DNA of 48,250 nt from Microbacterium sp. (GCA_002703245.1 NZTV01000071.1:1-48250), one strand, 5' to 3'; counted from the stretch's first letter, positions 33,024 to 41,861 are shown. Notes: generated from the letters alone by a model not told the origin. Made by a program: numbers and translations.

Positions 33024-34690
33024 TCCAGGCCTTCCACGTCGCTCAGGCCGCCGGCGAGCTCGACGAACCGCTGTTCGAGGGTCAGTTCGCCACGCACCTC
33101 GTCGATCGTCCCCTCGGCGAGCACCTGACCGGCGACGATCACCGCCACACGACTGCAGACGCGTTCGACCAGATCCATGCCGTGGCTGGAGAGGATGACG
33201 GTCCCGCCGTGCTCCACGTAGGTGCCGAGGATGTCGAGGATGACCGAACTGGAGACCGGATCGACCGACTCGAACGGCTCGTCGAGCACGAGCACGCGGG
33301 GCGAGTGGATGAGGGCCCCGGCGAGCATCACCTTCTTCGACATCCCCACCGAGTAGTCCGACACCACCCGACCGAGGGCGTCGGTGAGGTCGAACGCCCG
33401 GGCGAGGTCGGCCGTGCGCGACTCGACCACCGACGGCGACAGGCCGCGCAGGACGCCGTAGTAATAGAGCAGCTGGCGCCCCGTCAGGCGGTCGAAGGTC
33501 CGCAGCCGATCGGGGAGCACGCCCATCATGCTCTTGGCATGCACCGGGTCGCTGATCGCGTCGACGCCGTTCACACTGATCGCCCCGCGGTCCGGCTGCA
33601 GCAGACCCGCGATCATCGACAGCGTGGTGGTCTTGCCCGCGCCGTTCGGGCCGACCAGCCCGTAAAACGTGCCGGCGGGCACGGTGAGGTCGATGCCGTC
33701 CACCGCCCGCGTCTGCCCGAACACCTTCGTCACGCCTCGCAGCGCGAGAGCCGAATCTGCCGCGGGCTCGTCGTCGGCGAGCACCGACGCGACGATGTCG
33801 GTCACGGCTGCCGCACCGGAGGCGTCGTCGACGCCGGTGGGTTCGTCCGGGTCGGTGGCATCCGGGTCGGTGGGGAGGTCCGTGTCGGTGGACTCGTCGA
33901 TATCGCCTGAGGCGGCGTCCCCCGGGTCGGCGACCAGGAGAAGGGGGTCTGCGACGGGAGAGCTGTCCTCCTCGACAGATGGGTCCTCCTCGGGAGCAGG
34001 GTCCTCCTCGAGAGCGGTGTCGTCTTCGACGGCAGCAGTGCCTTCCTCGGGAGAGCCTGCAGCCTCAGGAGTCGCGTCGTCCTGGACCGTCGGGTCGTCG
34101 TCGAGGACGGTGTCGTCTGAGGCGGCACGGACGATGTCGTCCTCGTCCCGGTCCCCGTCCTCGTCCTCGTCGTCGATGACCTCGGCGAGCGGGGTGGGTT
34201 CGTCATCGACCAGCAGATGCTCGTCCCCGTCGCCGTCGGCGAGCGGCAGGTCGTCCGCGTCGAGATCGTCGAGATCCCGTTCATCGCCGGCGTCGATGTC
34301 GACCGGCCCCTCGTCCGAGGATTCGCGCGGCGTGGCCTTCTCGCCGTCTACGGGATCGCCGTCCGTGACGTCCCCGTCGTCCGGGGGATCGTGGGCCTCG
34401 AGATCCCCGTCGTCGGAGCCCGGGACCGAGGGCGGAAGCGGCGGGCGGGGCGGGATCACGAGGTCATCCAGGCGAACGGCTTCGGCCCGGCGCACGGGGG
34501 AGACAGGCGCCTGCGCGAGATCGTGCGGAAGCGGCGGGGGCGGACCGGGATCCGCCGGTGCCGCCACGTCGTCGGGAAGAGGTGGCTTCGGCGGAAGGGA
34601 GATGAGCGCTCCGCTCTCGCGCGCGCCCGCCCCACGAACGCCGTTGTGCGGCGTATTGGAATCCCCCGGTATGGGCAGCGATGCTGTCAC
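32999..34690 (-). CDS. ABC exporter ATPase with long acidic N-terminal extension
   Basis: A 563-residue protein. The last about 240 residues are an ABC ATPase: Walker A VGPNGAGKTT, a degenerate signature YSVGMSKKV as in ABC-2 exporters, Walker B RVLVLDEPFESVDP and the H-loop LSSHGMD. Ahead come over 300 residues with no fold: Pro-rich at first (LPPKPPLPDDVAAPADPGPP), then extremely Asp/Glu-rich (runs such as DEDEDGDRDEDD and EEDPAPEEDPSVEED). I chose GTG 34690; the frame is open to 34840. The tail may bind cations or basic partners (inference). The gene pairs with the downstream permease. Confidence 0.82.
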   Translation of the reverse strand: MTASLPIPGDSNTPHNGVRGAGARESGALISLPPKPPLPDDVAAPADPGPPPPLPHDLAQAPVSPVRRAEAVRLDDLVIPPRPPLPPSVPGSDDGDLEAHDPPDDGDVTDGDPVDGEKATPRESSDEGPVDIDAGDERDLDDLDADDLPLADGDGDEHLLVDDEPTPLAEVIDDEDEDGDRDEDDIVRAASDDTVLDDDPTVQDDATPEAAGSPEEGTAAVEDDTALEEDPAPEEDPSVEEDSSPVADPLLLVADPGDAASGDIDESTDTDLPTDPDATDPDEPTGVDDASGAAAVTDIVASVLADDEPAADSALALRGVTKVFGQTRAVDGIDLTVPAGTFYGLVGPNGAGKTTTLSMIAGLLQPDRGAISVNGVDAISDPVHAKSMMGVLPDRLRTFDRLTGRQLLYYYGVLRGLSPSVVESRTADLARAFDLTDALGRVVSDYSVGMSKKVMLAGALIHSPRVLVLDEPFESVDPVSSSVILDILGTYVEHGGTVILSSHGMDLVERVCSRVAVIVAGQVLAEGTIDEVRGELTLEQRFVELAGGLSDVEGLEWLHTFSD

Positions 34691-34834
34691 CGATCCAAGG
34701 TACCAACCCCGCTCGACACGCCTGTAGCCCACCGCCCCACGTTCAGAGGATTCGCACCGCACACGCACCCCCACCGATATATCACGAATCGGCAACGCCG
34801 CCCGGGGACTCTGTCTGTTCCCAGACGATCTCGC

Positions 34835-34840
34835 TACCAT
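34835..34840 (+). promoter_or_regulatory. Possible -10 box of the nucleotidyltransferase gene
   Basis: TACCAT stands 17 bases after a weak -35 candidate TGTCTG (34812-34817). Start of transcription would fall near 34847, putting the Pho-box-like repeat within the leader. The rest of the 217-base intergenic stretch shows no gene. Confidence 0.3.
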
Positions 34841-34863
34841 TCACAAAGCACAACGGGGTGTCG

Positions 34864-34885
34864 CGTCGGTGAACCGACGGTGAAC
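34864..34885 (-). promoter_or_regulatory. Pho-box-like direct repeat
   Basis: On the minus strand two abutting 11-base units read GTTCACCGTCG and GTTCACCGACG. GTTCACC repeated every 11 bases is the core of the PHO box bound by PhoP in Streptomyces. The site lies 22-44 bases upstream of the GTG of the nucleotidyltransferase gene, between the possible -10 box and the AGGAG ribosome site, so binding would block expression. Confidence 0.6.
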
Positions 34886-34907
34886 CAACACTCCAGGAGA
34901 CTTAATC

Positions 34908-35600
34908 GTGACGACTCAGATCGTGATCCTCGCGGCCGGCATGGGCTCGCGCCTCGGCCGTAGCCTGCCCAAACCGCTCACGCAGCTGTCCGACGGCCGC
35001 TCGATCATGCGCCAGCAGCACGACAACATCCGCGCCGCCTTCGGCTCCGACGCGCGCGTCACCACCGTCGTCGGCTACCGCGCCGAAACGATCGTGGAGG
35101 CCTTCCCCGAGGCCGACTACGTCTACAACGACAGCTACGACCAGACGAACACCTCCAAGAGCCTGCTGCGCGGCCTCAACAAGACCGGCCGTTCCGGTGT
35201 GCTCTGGATGAACGGAGACGTCGTCTTCGACCCGCGGGTCCTGGGCCGGGCCCTCGCGCACATCGACGCAGACCGTTCGTTCGTGACGGTCAACACCTCC
35301 AAGGTCAGCGACGAAGAGGTCAAGTACACCGTGACCGCCGACGGCCACATCGACGAGTTGTCCAAGACCGTCCGCGGCGGAATCGGCGAAGCGGTGGGCA
35401 TCAACTACATCTCCTCGCGCGACAAGAAGGCGTTCATGCGTCAGTTGCAGCGCGTCGACGACCAGGACTACTTCGAGCGCGGCCTCGAACTCGCCATCGC
35501 CGAGGACGGCCTGCGCGTCGCGCCGCTGGACATCTCCGACCTGTACGCCGTCGAGGTCGACTTCGCCGAAGACCTCGAGCGCGCCAACCTCTTCGTCTGA
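34908..35600 (+). CDS. Sugar/alcohol-phosphate nucleotidyltransferase (LicC-like)
   Basis: A 230-residue NTP transferase. The N-terminal VILAAGMGSRLGRSLPKPLTQL has the G-x-G-x-R and Lys residues that bind the nucleotide, and WMNGDVVFD holds the metal-binding Asp. It looks like the phosphocholine cytidylyltransferase/sugar nucleotidyltransferase group and would activate a head group or sugar alcohol phosphate for a wall polymer. The GTG start has CCAGGAGAC upstream. Position beside TagF-like genes supports a wall glycopolymer role; the exact substrate is unknown. Strong terminator follows. Confidence 0.8.
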   Translation: MTTQIVILAAGMGSRLGRSLPKPLTQLSDGRSIMRQQHDNIRAAFGSDARVTTVVGYRAETIVEAFPEADYVYNDSYDQTNTSKSLLRGLNKTGRSGVLWMNGDVVFDPRVLGRALAHIDADRSFVTVNTSKVSDEEVKYTVTADGHIDELSKTVRGGIGEAVGINYISSRDKKAFMRQLQRVDDQDYFERGLELAIAEDGLRVAPLDISDLYAVEVDFAEDLERANLFV

Positions 35601-35612
35601 TCCTCAGGCGCA

Positions 35613-35652
35613 GAAACGCCCCGACCGGGTTCCGACCCGCTCGGGGCGTTTC
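35613..35652 (+). terminator. Strong intrinsic terminator
   Basis: GAAACGCCCCGA (35613-35624) pairs perfectly with TCGGGGCGTTTC (35641-35652); the 16-base middle also folds (CGGGT/ACCCG). The stem ends in T residues, so it should terminate transcripts of the nucleotidyltransferase gene. Confidence 0.9.
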
Positions 35653-35691
35653 CGGCTTCATCCCAGGCCCGCCGCCTAGGATCGCGGTGAT

Positions 35692-36627
35692 ATGTCCGAG
35701 AAGGTGCACCGCATCCACTCCCTCCCCGATGACACCCCATGGGACGGCGGGATCCCCCCGGTGGGCTCCGAGGAGCACCCGGCGACGATCCGCGCCCTCG
35801 ACCGCGTCCTGGCGATCCAGCGCCCCGCGGTCCTCGCGCATCTGCGCAGCATCCGGCTTCGTCATCCCGACGTCGACCCCGCCCACATCATCCGGATGCT
35901 GGAGCGTCGCTACCTCGCCGCGGTGACCACCGGCGGAGCGGCCGTGGGCGCGACGGCCGTCATCCCCGGCATCGGAACCGGTGTCACCCTCGCCCTCAGC
36001 GGAGTCGAGACCGCCGGCTTCCTGGAGGCCACGGCACTCTTCGCACAATCGGTCGCCGAGGTCCACGGCATCCCGGTCGATGATCCCAACCGTGCCCGAG
36101 CGCTGGTGCTGACCCTCATGCTCGGTCAGGAGGGTGTCGACCTCGTCGCGCAGCTGGCCAACCAAGCCACCGGCAAGGGCCCCTCCCGCGACACCTACTG
36201 GGGCCAAATGGTCACGCAGACCCTTCCGCGTGCCGCCGTCGGACCCCTGGTCGACCGACTCAAGACGACCTTCATCCGCCAGTTCGCCGCCCGCGGTGGA
36301 GCCTCCTGGATCGGCAAGGCCCTTCCCTTCGGCATCGGCGCCGCCGTCGGCGGGGCGGGCAACAACATCCTCGGTCGCCGCGTACTCGTCAATTCACGTC
36401 GGGCGTTCCCGGAGGCCCCCTACACGCTGCCCGCGCAGCTGGAACCGCCGCCCGGCGCGACGCGACTGGAATACCAGGCCGGCCGCCGCATCCGTCGGGT
36501 CGGCGACGCCATCACCGGCGGCACCGCCCGAGGCGCCGCCGGTGTGCGCGGTGCCTTGACCCGGAAGAAGGGGTCACGCGAGATCGAAACCGGCACGCAC
36601 GGGAGCGAGACGACCGCGCCCGGCTGA
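35692..36627 (+). CDS. EcsC-like membrane-associated protein
   Basis: A 311-residue protein with two glycine-rich hydrophobic stretches, TTGGAAVGATAVIPGIGTGV at about 79-98 and ALPFGIGAAVGGAGNNILGRRV near 208-230. The second closely resembles the C-terminal EcsC pattern (PxxGAxxGxxxNxxxxRRV), so I place it as EcsC-like, whose function is unsettled. The ends are hydrophilic; the C-terminus is Thr/Gly-rich (ETGTHGSETTAPG). The ATG at 35692 has TAGGAT nine bases upstream and no Shine-Dalgarno, again a leaderless layout. A strong terminator separates it from the preceding gene. Confidence 0.6.
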   Translation: MSEKVHRIHSLPDDTPWDGGIPPVGSEEHPATIRALDRVLAIQRPAVLAHLRSIRLRHPDVDPAHIIRMLERRYLAAVTTGGAAVGATAVIPGIGTGVTLALSGVETAGFLEATALFAQSVAEVHGIPVDDPNRARALVLTLMLGQEGVDLVAQLANQATGKGPSRDTYWGQMVTQTLPRAAVGPLVDRLKTTFIRQFAARGGASWIGKALPFGIGAAVGGAGNNILGRRVLVNSRRAFPEAPYTLPAQLEPPPGATRLEYQAGRRIRRVGDAITGGTARGAAGVRGALTRKKGSREIETGTHGSETTAPG

Positions 36628-36643
36628 TCCCGGACGGACCCGG

Positions 36644-37906
36644 TCACGCGTCGAGCTCGGCCTCTTCGCCGTCGTGGTCTTCGTCGTCCTGACGATCCCA
36701 TCGGTTCCACTCGTCCATGAGGTGATCGACGGCGGCATGGAACCGCGCGGTCGCCGCCCCCGGAGACGTGTCTCCGAAGTAGTGGCGCACCCATTGCTCG
36801 AGTCGGGCGACCGCCTCGGGATCGGCGAGCACGCGATCGGTCTGTTCGACGATGTGCGAGGCAAGGCCGGCGTCCAACCACTCGCACGCCGACAGATAGC
36901 CGTGCGTGTCGACCACGGCCTCCGGGTCGACGGGGCGTGTCACCAACAGCGGCTTGTCGGCGGCGAGACGGTCGTAGACCATCGCCGAGATGTCCACCAC
37001 GGCGACATCCGCGGCCGCGAGCTGCCAGCCCAGTTCGGGCCCGTCGTCGTAGACGTGTTGGGCCGACGGGTCGGCGTCGTTCGCCTCGGCGAGCGCGGCG
37101 ATGATGCGACGGTTCGCCGCCCCGTACTCCGCGTCGACCACTCCGGATCGCGGGTGCGGGCGGTAGACGACGCGGTGGCGACCGGTCTGCAGCAACGCCT
37201 TGACGAGGGCCTCGCCGTGCGTGCGCACCGACCCGTAGTGGGCCGAAGGGCGGTCGCCCTCCCACGTGGGTGCGTACAGCACGACGGTGCGCTCATCGGG
37301 TGTGTAGGGCGTCGCACCGGAGTAGTGGTCGGCCTGCGGTCGACCGATCTCGATCGTGCGGGCCTCCAGGTCGTAGTCCCACAGCACCCGCGAGAGGCGT
37401 TCACGCGCGGCGTCCCCGGCCACGAAGGCGTAGTCGTACGCCTTGAACTGGTTGGTGGTCATGTACATCTTGTCGGACTCGCCGTGGTTGATGAAGACAT
37501 GCCAGCGGCGGCCGTATCGGAACATCTGGAAGTTCCGGGTGTTCTGGTTGACGTAGAGGACGACCCGGATGTCCTGATCGGCGACGAACTGCTCGAGCTG
37601 ACGGACCGTCGGGACGAAAGCCACCGGCAAGGCGCCGTCGGCCAGCAACGCCGACGCACCGGTGACCGCACGACTGAGCACGACGACCGGCCACGTCTCC
37701 GCCAGTTTCGCCAGCGGCTTGTACCACTGCCGCATCTGATACATGTTCACGTCGCCGTCGGCGAAGTACACCGCCACACGGTAGTGCCGGGACGGGTGGT
37801 GCGGCTGCGCCGCGACCCGCCGCTTGACGTCCCGCACCGCGCGCCGTTGGTCGACGGCCTTGCGGAGCAGAGCGATCGCCTTGCGCGCGTCCGTCACCAC
37901 ACTCAC
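36644..37906 (-). CDS. CDP-glycerol glycerophosphotransferase family protein, divergent
   Basis: A 420-residue protein of the TagF-like superfamily. The domain is seen from FADGDVNMYQMRQWYKPLAK through VFINHGESDKMY, VLYAPTWEGDRPS and RVVYRPHPRSG to VDISAMVYDRLAADKPLLVT. Key sites differ from typical TagF: HGESDK replaces HGTPLK and VDISAMVYD replaces TDYSSVMFD. It may therefore transfer another alditol phosphate or sugar. The C-terminus is acidic (RQDDEDHDGEEAELD). It is convergent with the EcsC-like gene and divergent from the glycosyltransferase gene. Confidence 0.8.
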   Translation of the reverse strand: MSVVTDARKAIALLRKAVDQRRAVRDVKRRVAAQPHHPSRHYRVAVYFADGDVNMYQMRQWYKPLAKLAETWPVVVLSRAVTGASALLADGALPVAFVPTVRQLEQFVADQDIRVVLYVNQNTRNFQMFRYGRRWHVFINHGESDKMYMTTNQFKAYDYAFVAGDAARERLSRVLWDYDLEARTIEIGRPQADHYSGATPYTPDERTVVLYAPTWEGDRPSAHYGSVRTHGEALVKALLQTGRHRVVYRPHPRSGVVDAEYGAANRRIIAALAEANDADPSAQHVYDDGPELGWQLAAADVAVVDISAMVYDRLAADKPLLVTRPVDPEAVVDTHGYLSACEWLDAGLASHIVEQTDRVLADPEAVARLEQWVRHYFGDTSPGAATARFHAAVDHLMDEWNRWDRQDDEDHDGEEAELDA

Positions 37907-37945
37907 CCTCCCAGCCTACCCAGCCGCCCATGACATGATCGTCGG

Positions 37946-39040
37946 GTGCATGTCCACCAGCCCGGGCGCGAGGACGCGCCGGAGGTCTCGGACACCACCG
38001 GCGTGACCTTCGTCATGCCCGTCCTCAACGAGCGGGCCTACCTCCGTCGCGCCGTCGAATCCGTGCTCGCGCAGCAGGTGCCCGGGCCACTGGAGCTCAT
38101 CCTCGCCCTGGCCCCGTCCTCCGACGGCACCGAAGCCGTCGCGGCGGAGCTCGCGGCGGAAGATCCCCGTGTGCGCCTGGTCCACAACCCGGCCGCCGAT
38201 ATCCCCGTGGGGTTGAACCTGGCGATCCGCGCCGGTGCCCACCCGATCATCGTGCGCGTGGACGCCCATTCCGAACTCGACCCCGGATACACCGTGCGCG
38301 CCCTGGCGACCCTTCGACGCGTCGGTGCCGCCAATGTCGGCGGCGTCATGCGCGCCGACGGCCGGACGCCTTTCCAACGCGCCGTGGCCCGCGCCTACAA
38401 CTCCCCCATCGGCCTTGGGGGCGGGGCCTACCACGTCGGAGCCCGCGAGGGGGAGGCCGAATCCGCCTACCTCGGGGTGATGCGGCGTGACGTCCTCGAA
38501 GAGGTCGGCCTGTTCGACGAGAGCATCCGACGCGGTGAGGACTGGGAGTTGAACCTCCGCATCCGCCAGGCCGGCCACGTGGTGTGGTTCGACCCGGAGC
38601 TGGCCGTCACCTACTGGCCACGCGACAGCTGGACGCGCCTGGTCCGCCAGTTCTTCGCCACGGGCCGCTGGCGCGGAGAACTCGTCCGCCGCTACGGACG
38701 CACCAACTCGGTGCGCTTCTTCGCGCCTCCCGCCCTGGTGGCGGTGCTGGGCGCGGCCGCCGTGGTCGGCCTGTTGCAGGTGACCCGCGTGCTCACCGGG
38801 GTGTGGGCGTGGCTGGCGGCGGTGGTGTACCTGCCGATCGTCGCCTACGCGATGCTCGTCGGCGGCGTCGCGGCCGGTCGCGGCGGGGGAACCGGCTGGC
38901 GCGACAAACTGTGGACGCTCGCGGTGCTTCCCACCATGCACGTGGCGTGGGGCGCGGGATTCCTCGTCGGCACCGTACGCGGAGCCGACGACACCGTCGA
39001 CACCTCACGTCTGGACGGGCGCAACACGCCCCTGCCCTGA
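37946..39040 (+). CDS. Family 2 glycosyltransferase
   Basis: A 364-residue inverting glycosyltransferase with a GT-A domain: VTFVMPVLNERAYLRRAVESVLAQ at the start, RVDAHSELDPGY carrying the metal-binding D-x-H variant, and FDESIRRGEDWELNLRIRQAGH with the acceptor-side ED motif. At the C-terminus are about three hydrophobic segments (ALVAVLGAAAVVGLLQV; WLAAVVYLPIVAYAMLVGG), placing it at the membrane. It probably extends a wall glycopolymer or exopolysaccharide. GTG 37946 lacks a Shine-Dalgarno; CATGAT is six bases upstream. Confidence 0.88.
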   Translation: MHVHQPGREDAPEVSDTTGVTFVMPVLNERAYLRRAVESVLAQQVPGPLELILALAPSSDGTEAVAAELAAEDPRVRLVHNPAADIPVGLNLAIRAGAHPIIVRVDAHSELDPGYTVRALATLRRVGAANVGGVMRADGRTPFQRAVARAYNSPIGLGGGAYHVGAREGEAESAYLGVMRRDVLEEVGLFDESIRRGEDWELNLRIRQAGHVVWFDPELAVTYWPRDSWTRLVRQFFATGRWRGELVRRYGRTNSVRFFAPPALVAVLGAAAVVGLLQVTRVLTGVWAWLAAVVYLPIVAYAMLVGGVAAGRGGGTGWRDKLWTLAVLPTMHVAWGAGFLVGTVRGADDTVDTSRLDGRNTPLP

Positions 39041-39070
39041 TCGGGGTCGTCGTCGCCGACCGCGGCGAGC

Positions 39071-40534
39071 TCAGCCGGCGTCGACGAACCCCTGATCGAG
39101 GATGCGATCGACGACACGTTCGGCGGCGTGTCCGTCGTCGCGGGCGTTGAAGGTCTGTCGCCACACCGCATAGCGGTCGGCGTACACGTCGGCGTCATCG
39201 CGTGACAACGCCGCTACGAGCTCCTCCTGTGAGCGCACGAGCGGACCGGGGGCCCGGTCGGCCAGGTCGAAGTAGAAGCCTCTCAGCTCCCCGCGGTAGC
39301 GCTCGAGATCGGGGACGAGGAAGTACATCGGCTTGCCGGTCACACTGAAATCGAACATGACCGAGGAGTAGTCGGTGATGAGCGCGTCGGCCGCCAGCAG
39401 CAGCCGCGAGGTGTCCGGGAAACCGGTCACGTCGACCACCCGCGGCCCCTCGGCATCGCGCCCCGGCTGGAGCGTGCGCGAATGGCCGCGCACCAGGACG
39501 ACGGCACCGGTCGCGGCGGCCAGCGCGGCGGGGTCGACGAAATCGACGATCTCGCGACGGTCGTCGCGCCAGGTCGGCGCGTACAGCAGCACACGCTCCC
39601 CCGCGCCGATGCCGAGGCCCTCGCGCGTGCCGCCGTCGTCGCCGTGGACCAGGACGTCGTTGCGCGGGTAGCCCTCCACCCACATCGGTCGGGTCAGGAA
39701 GGCGTAGGCCTTGCCGAGCACCTTCGCGGCATAGGGGTTCTGCGCGAGCAGCACGTTCCACCTACGAGACTCCTTGAGCACCGCCGCCATGCGTCGCGGG
39801 TCGAAGCCGGGCCGGTGCAGCGCGAGGCGCTTCAACGGGGTGCCGTGCCAGGTCTGCAACACGATCTGGCCACGCTCTCGGACGAACCGGCGTCGCAACC
39901 AGTCGTTGATCACCAGAAGCCGGCTGTGCCCGCGTGCGCGCCACCATTCCGGGCTCCCCTCGACGACCGGCACCGCCCCGTCCGGAACCGGCACCGAGAG
40001 GTCGACGACGCTCCAATACCGGGTGACACGCGGGGCGCGTCGCGCGAGCTCACGGTCGATGGCCAGCGGGTTGCAGCTGACGTTGCGACCGTAGAAACTC
40101 TCGAAGAACACCGCGTTCTCGAGACCGCCGGGCCGGGTGGCGTAGCGGCGTTCGAGCGCATCCTGCCCCTCTCCGGAATCGTAGGCGGGATCGATCGGCG
40201 GACCGGCGGTCATCAGGCCCCCGGTCAGGTGGGCGCGCAGACCGCCGAGCTGGGTCAACGGCAGGTCCTCGATCGGAGCGGCCTCCTGCGCGTCCTGCGC
40301 GTCCGCTGCCGGCGTGATCTCGACGCGGTACTCGCCGCTCGGGATCGGCAGCACCGGCCCACCCCACCGCGACGCGGTGAGCGGGAGGACCGCCCGCCAC
40401 GTCTTGCCGCGGCCGGTCAGCCTCGCGCTGGTGCGAGCACGGCTGCCGGCGAGTTCGACGGCCCGGGGGCGCGGACCGGTTCCGGAGAGCACCAGCGTGG
40501 GGGCATCCCCTCCGTCGAAGCGGGCCTGGATCAT
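39071..40534 (-). CDS. CDP-glycerol glycerophosphotransferase family protein (TagF-like)
   Basis: A 487-residue protein. About 150 N-terminal residues contain a beta-rich region (VLSGTGPRPRAVELAG; SGEYRVEITPAAD) not part of the transferase. The catalytic part then shows QTWHGTPLKRLALHRPG, LLYAPTWRDDRREI, VLVRGHSRTLQ and ITDYSSVMFDFSVTGKPMYFL, all diagnostic for TagF-type polymerases that build poly(glycerol/ribitol phosphate) chains from CDP precursors. Its ATG (40534) overlaps the stop of the upstream TagF-like gene by four bases, so both are co-translated. Confidence 0.9.
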   Translation of the reverse strand: MIQARFDGGDAPTLVLSGTGPRPRAVELAGSRARTSARLTGRGKTWRAVLPLTASRWGGPVLPIPSGEYRVEITPAADAQDAQEAAPIEDLPLTQLGGLRAHLTGGLMTAGPPIDPAYDSGEGQDALERRYATRPGGLENAVFFESFYGRNVSCNPLAIDRELARRAPRVTRYWSVVDLSVPVPDGAVPVVEGSPEWWRARGHSRLLVINDWLRRRFVRERGQIVLQTWHGTPLKRLALHRPGFDPRRMAAVLKESRRWNVLLAQNPYAAKVLGKAYAFLTRPMWVEGYPRNDVLVHGDDGGTREGLGIGAGERVLLYAPTWRDDRREIVDFVDPAALAAATGAVVLVRGHSRTLQPGRDAEGPRVVDVTGFPDTSRLLLAADALITDYSSVMFDFSVTGKPMYFLVPDLERYRGELRGFYFDLADRAPGPLVRSQEELVAALSRDDADVYADRYAVWRQTFNARDDGHAAERVVDRILDQGFVDAG

Positions 40535-41808
40535 CGGGTTCCTTCCCTCGAACCGGAGTGCGGCTCGTCGGCGAGCGCGGTCAGAATGGCACGGTACACC
40601 CGGGCGGCGTTCCGGCCGTCGTGGAACGCGTGCACCCGCGCGTCGAGCTCTCGGGCACGTGCGAGGCGGCGCTCGCGCTCGGCCGGATCGGCGAACACGG
40701 CGTCGAGACGCCCGGCGGCCTCGGTCCACGTGGTCGCGACATCGTCACCGGCGACCTCCCGATACGACCCGTAGAACCCCCGCTCGCGGGCGTACCGCTC
40801 GAGGTCCGGCGCGAGGAAGATCACGGGGAGCGGCACGAGGGACGTGTCGAACACGAGCGAGGAATAGTCGGTGACGAGGGCGTCGAACGCGGGCAGCAAC
40901 GGGGTGATCTCCGGGACGAGGTCGGAGCCCAGCATCCGCACCCGGCGGCCGGTGATCTCATCCGGTGGGGCGTACTCCCCCGCACCCAAGGGGTGCGAGC
41001 GGATGTACAGCACCGCACCATGACGCTCCAACACCTCCGCGATGAGCCGCCACTCCCCCGTATCCGGGACAGCCGGGTCCGGCTCCCCGTCCCGCCACGT
41101 CGGGGCGTACAGCACGCGGTGCTGTGGCCCGTCCGGGCCGCATGCCGCGGCGAGCGCGGCGAGGGCGGAGCCGCGCCGGTGGTCGGCCGTACCCGCCGAG
41201 AGCGCATCCACGCGCGGCTCCCCCGTGACCGGCACCCGCTCATCGGCGAGGGCGAAGGCCGACTCGAGCCGCCCGCGGACCCGGTGGGAGGCCGCCGGGA
41301 TCAACCGGATGCGACGGGTCGCCCCCCGGTACATGAACGCCAGCAGCGCGCGGACCAGTCGGGACGCGGGGAGGATGCGGCTGCGGGTGGTCACGGGCGA
41401 GTCCAGACCGATGCGCTTGAGCGGGATACCGTGCCACAGCTGCACGATGAACGCCCCCGATACGGCGTAGCGGTGCACATCGCCGAACCCGTGGGTGACG
41501 ACCACGACGCGCGCGCGTGCGGTGCGCCAGAACCCACGCGGCGAATTCTTGCGCACCCACGGGATCCCGCGGCGGGTGGCTTCGGCCGCCTGCGCATCGT
41601 CGTCGACGAGCCATGTGGCGCGAGCGTCGAGATCCTCGCCGGCGGCGTTCCACAGCGCCAAGGCCCCGTCGGTCACCCCGACCGCGCATCCGAACACCCA
41701 CCGGTCCGCGGTACGCGGGATCACGAGGGTGGCCAGGCGACCGAGGCCGTACAACGGGATGCTCAGGAGCTTGCGCGCATTCCCCGCGCCGAACGAGAAG
41801 GACGCCAC
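40531..41808 (-). CDS. CDP-glycerol glycerophosphotransferase family protein (TagF-like)
   Basis: A 425-residue protein with a basic, hydrophobic N-terminus (KLLSIPLYGLGRLATLVIPRTADRWVFG), then the TagF signatures QLWHGIPLKRIGLDSP, VLYAPTWRDG, YIRSHPLGAGEY and VTDYSSLVFDTSLV. It likely works in concert with the overlapping downstream transferase on a teichoic-acid-like polymer. The GTG start at 41808 lies within the arm of a 15-base-pair hairpin (41801-41835) that follows the htrA gene, so start accessibility may be regulated. No better in-frame start is seen downstream until a TTG about 18 codons in. Confidence 0.88.
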   Translation of the reverse strand: MASFSFGAGNARKLLSIPLYGLGRLATLVIPRTADRWVFGCAVGVTDGALALWNAAGEDLDARATWLVDDDAQAAEATRRGIPWVRKNSPRGFWRTARARVVVVTHGFGDVHRYAVSGAFIVQLWHGIPLKRIGLDSPVTTRSRILPASRLVRALLAFMYRGATRRIRLIPAASHRVRGRLESAFALADERVPVTGEPRVDALSAGTADHRRGSALAALAAACGPDGPQHRVLYAPTWRDGEPDPAVPDTGEWRLIAEVLERHGAVLYIRSHPLGAGEYAPPDEITGRRVRMLGSDLVPEITPLLPAFDALVTDYSSLVFDTSLVPLPVIFLAPDLERYARERGFYGSYREVAGDDVATTWTEAAGRLDAVFADPAERERRLARARELDARVHAFHDGRNAARVYRAILTALADEPHSGSREGTR

Positions 41809-41835
41809 CCCGCGAGCCTATCGCGGGGTGGCGTC
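41801..41835 (-). terminator. 15-bp perfect hairpin after htrA, overlapping the next start codon
   Basis: GACGCCACCCCGCGA (41801-41815) and TCGCGGGGTGGCGTC (41821-41835) pair fully around a five-base loop. It lies 27 bases beyond the htrA stop and looks like its terminator, but it also covers the GTG of the TagF-like gene, so it may instead control that gene's translation. No clear T-run follows. Confidence 0.7.
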
Positions 41836-41861
41836 GGTGCCGCCGAAGCGGCCGGGGGGGG

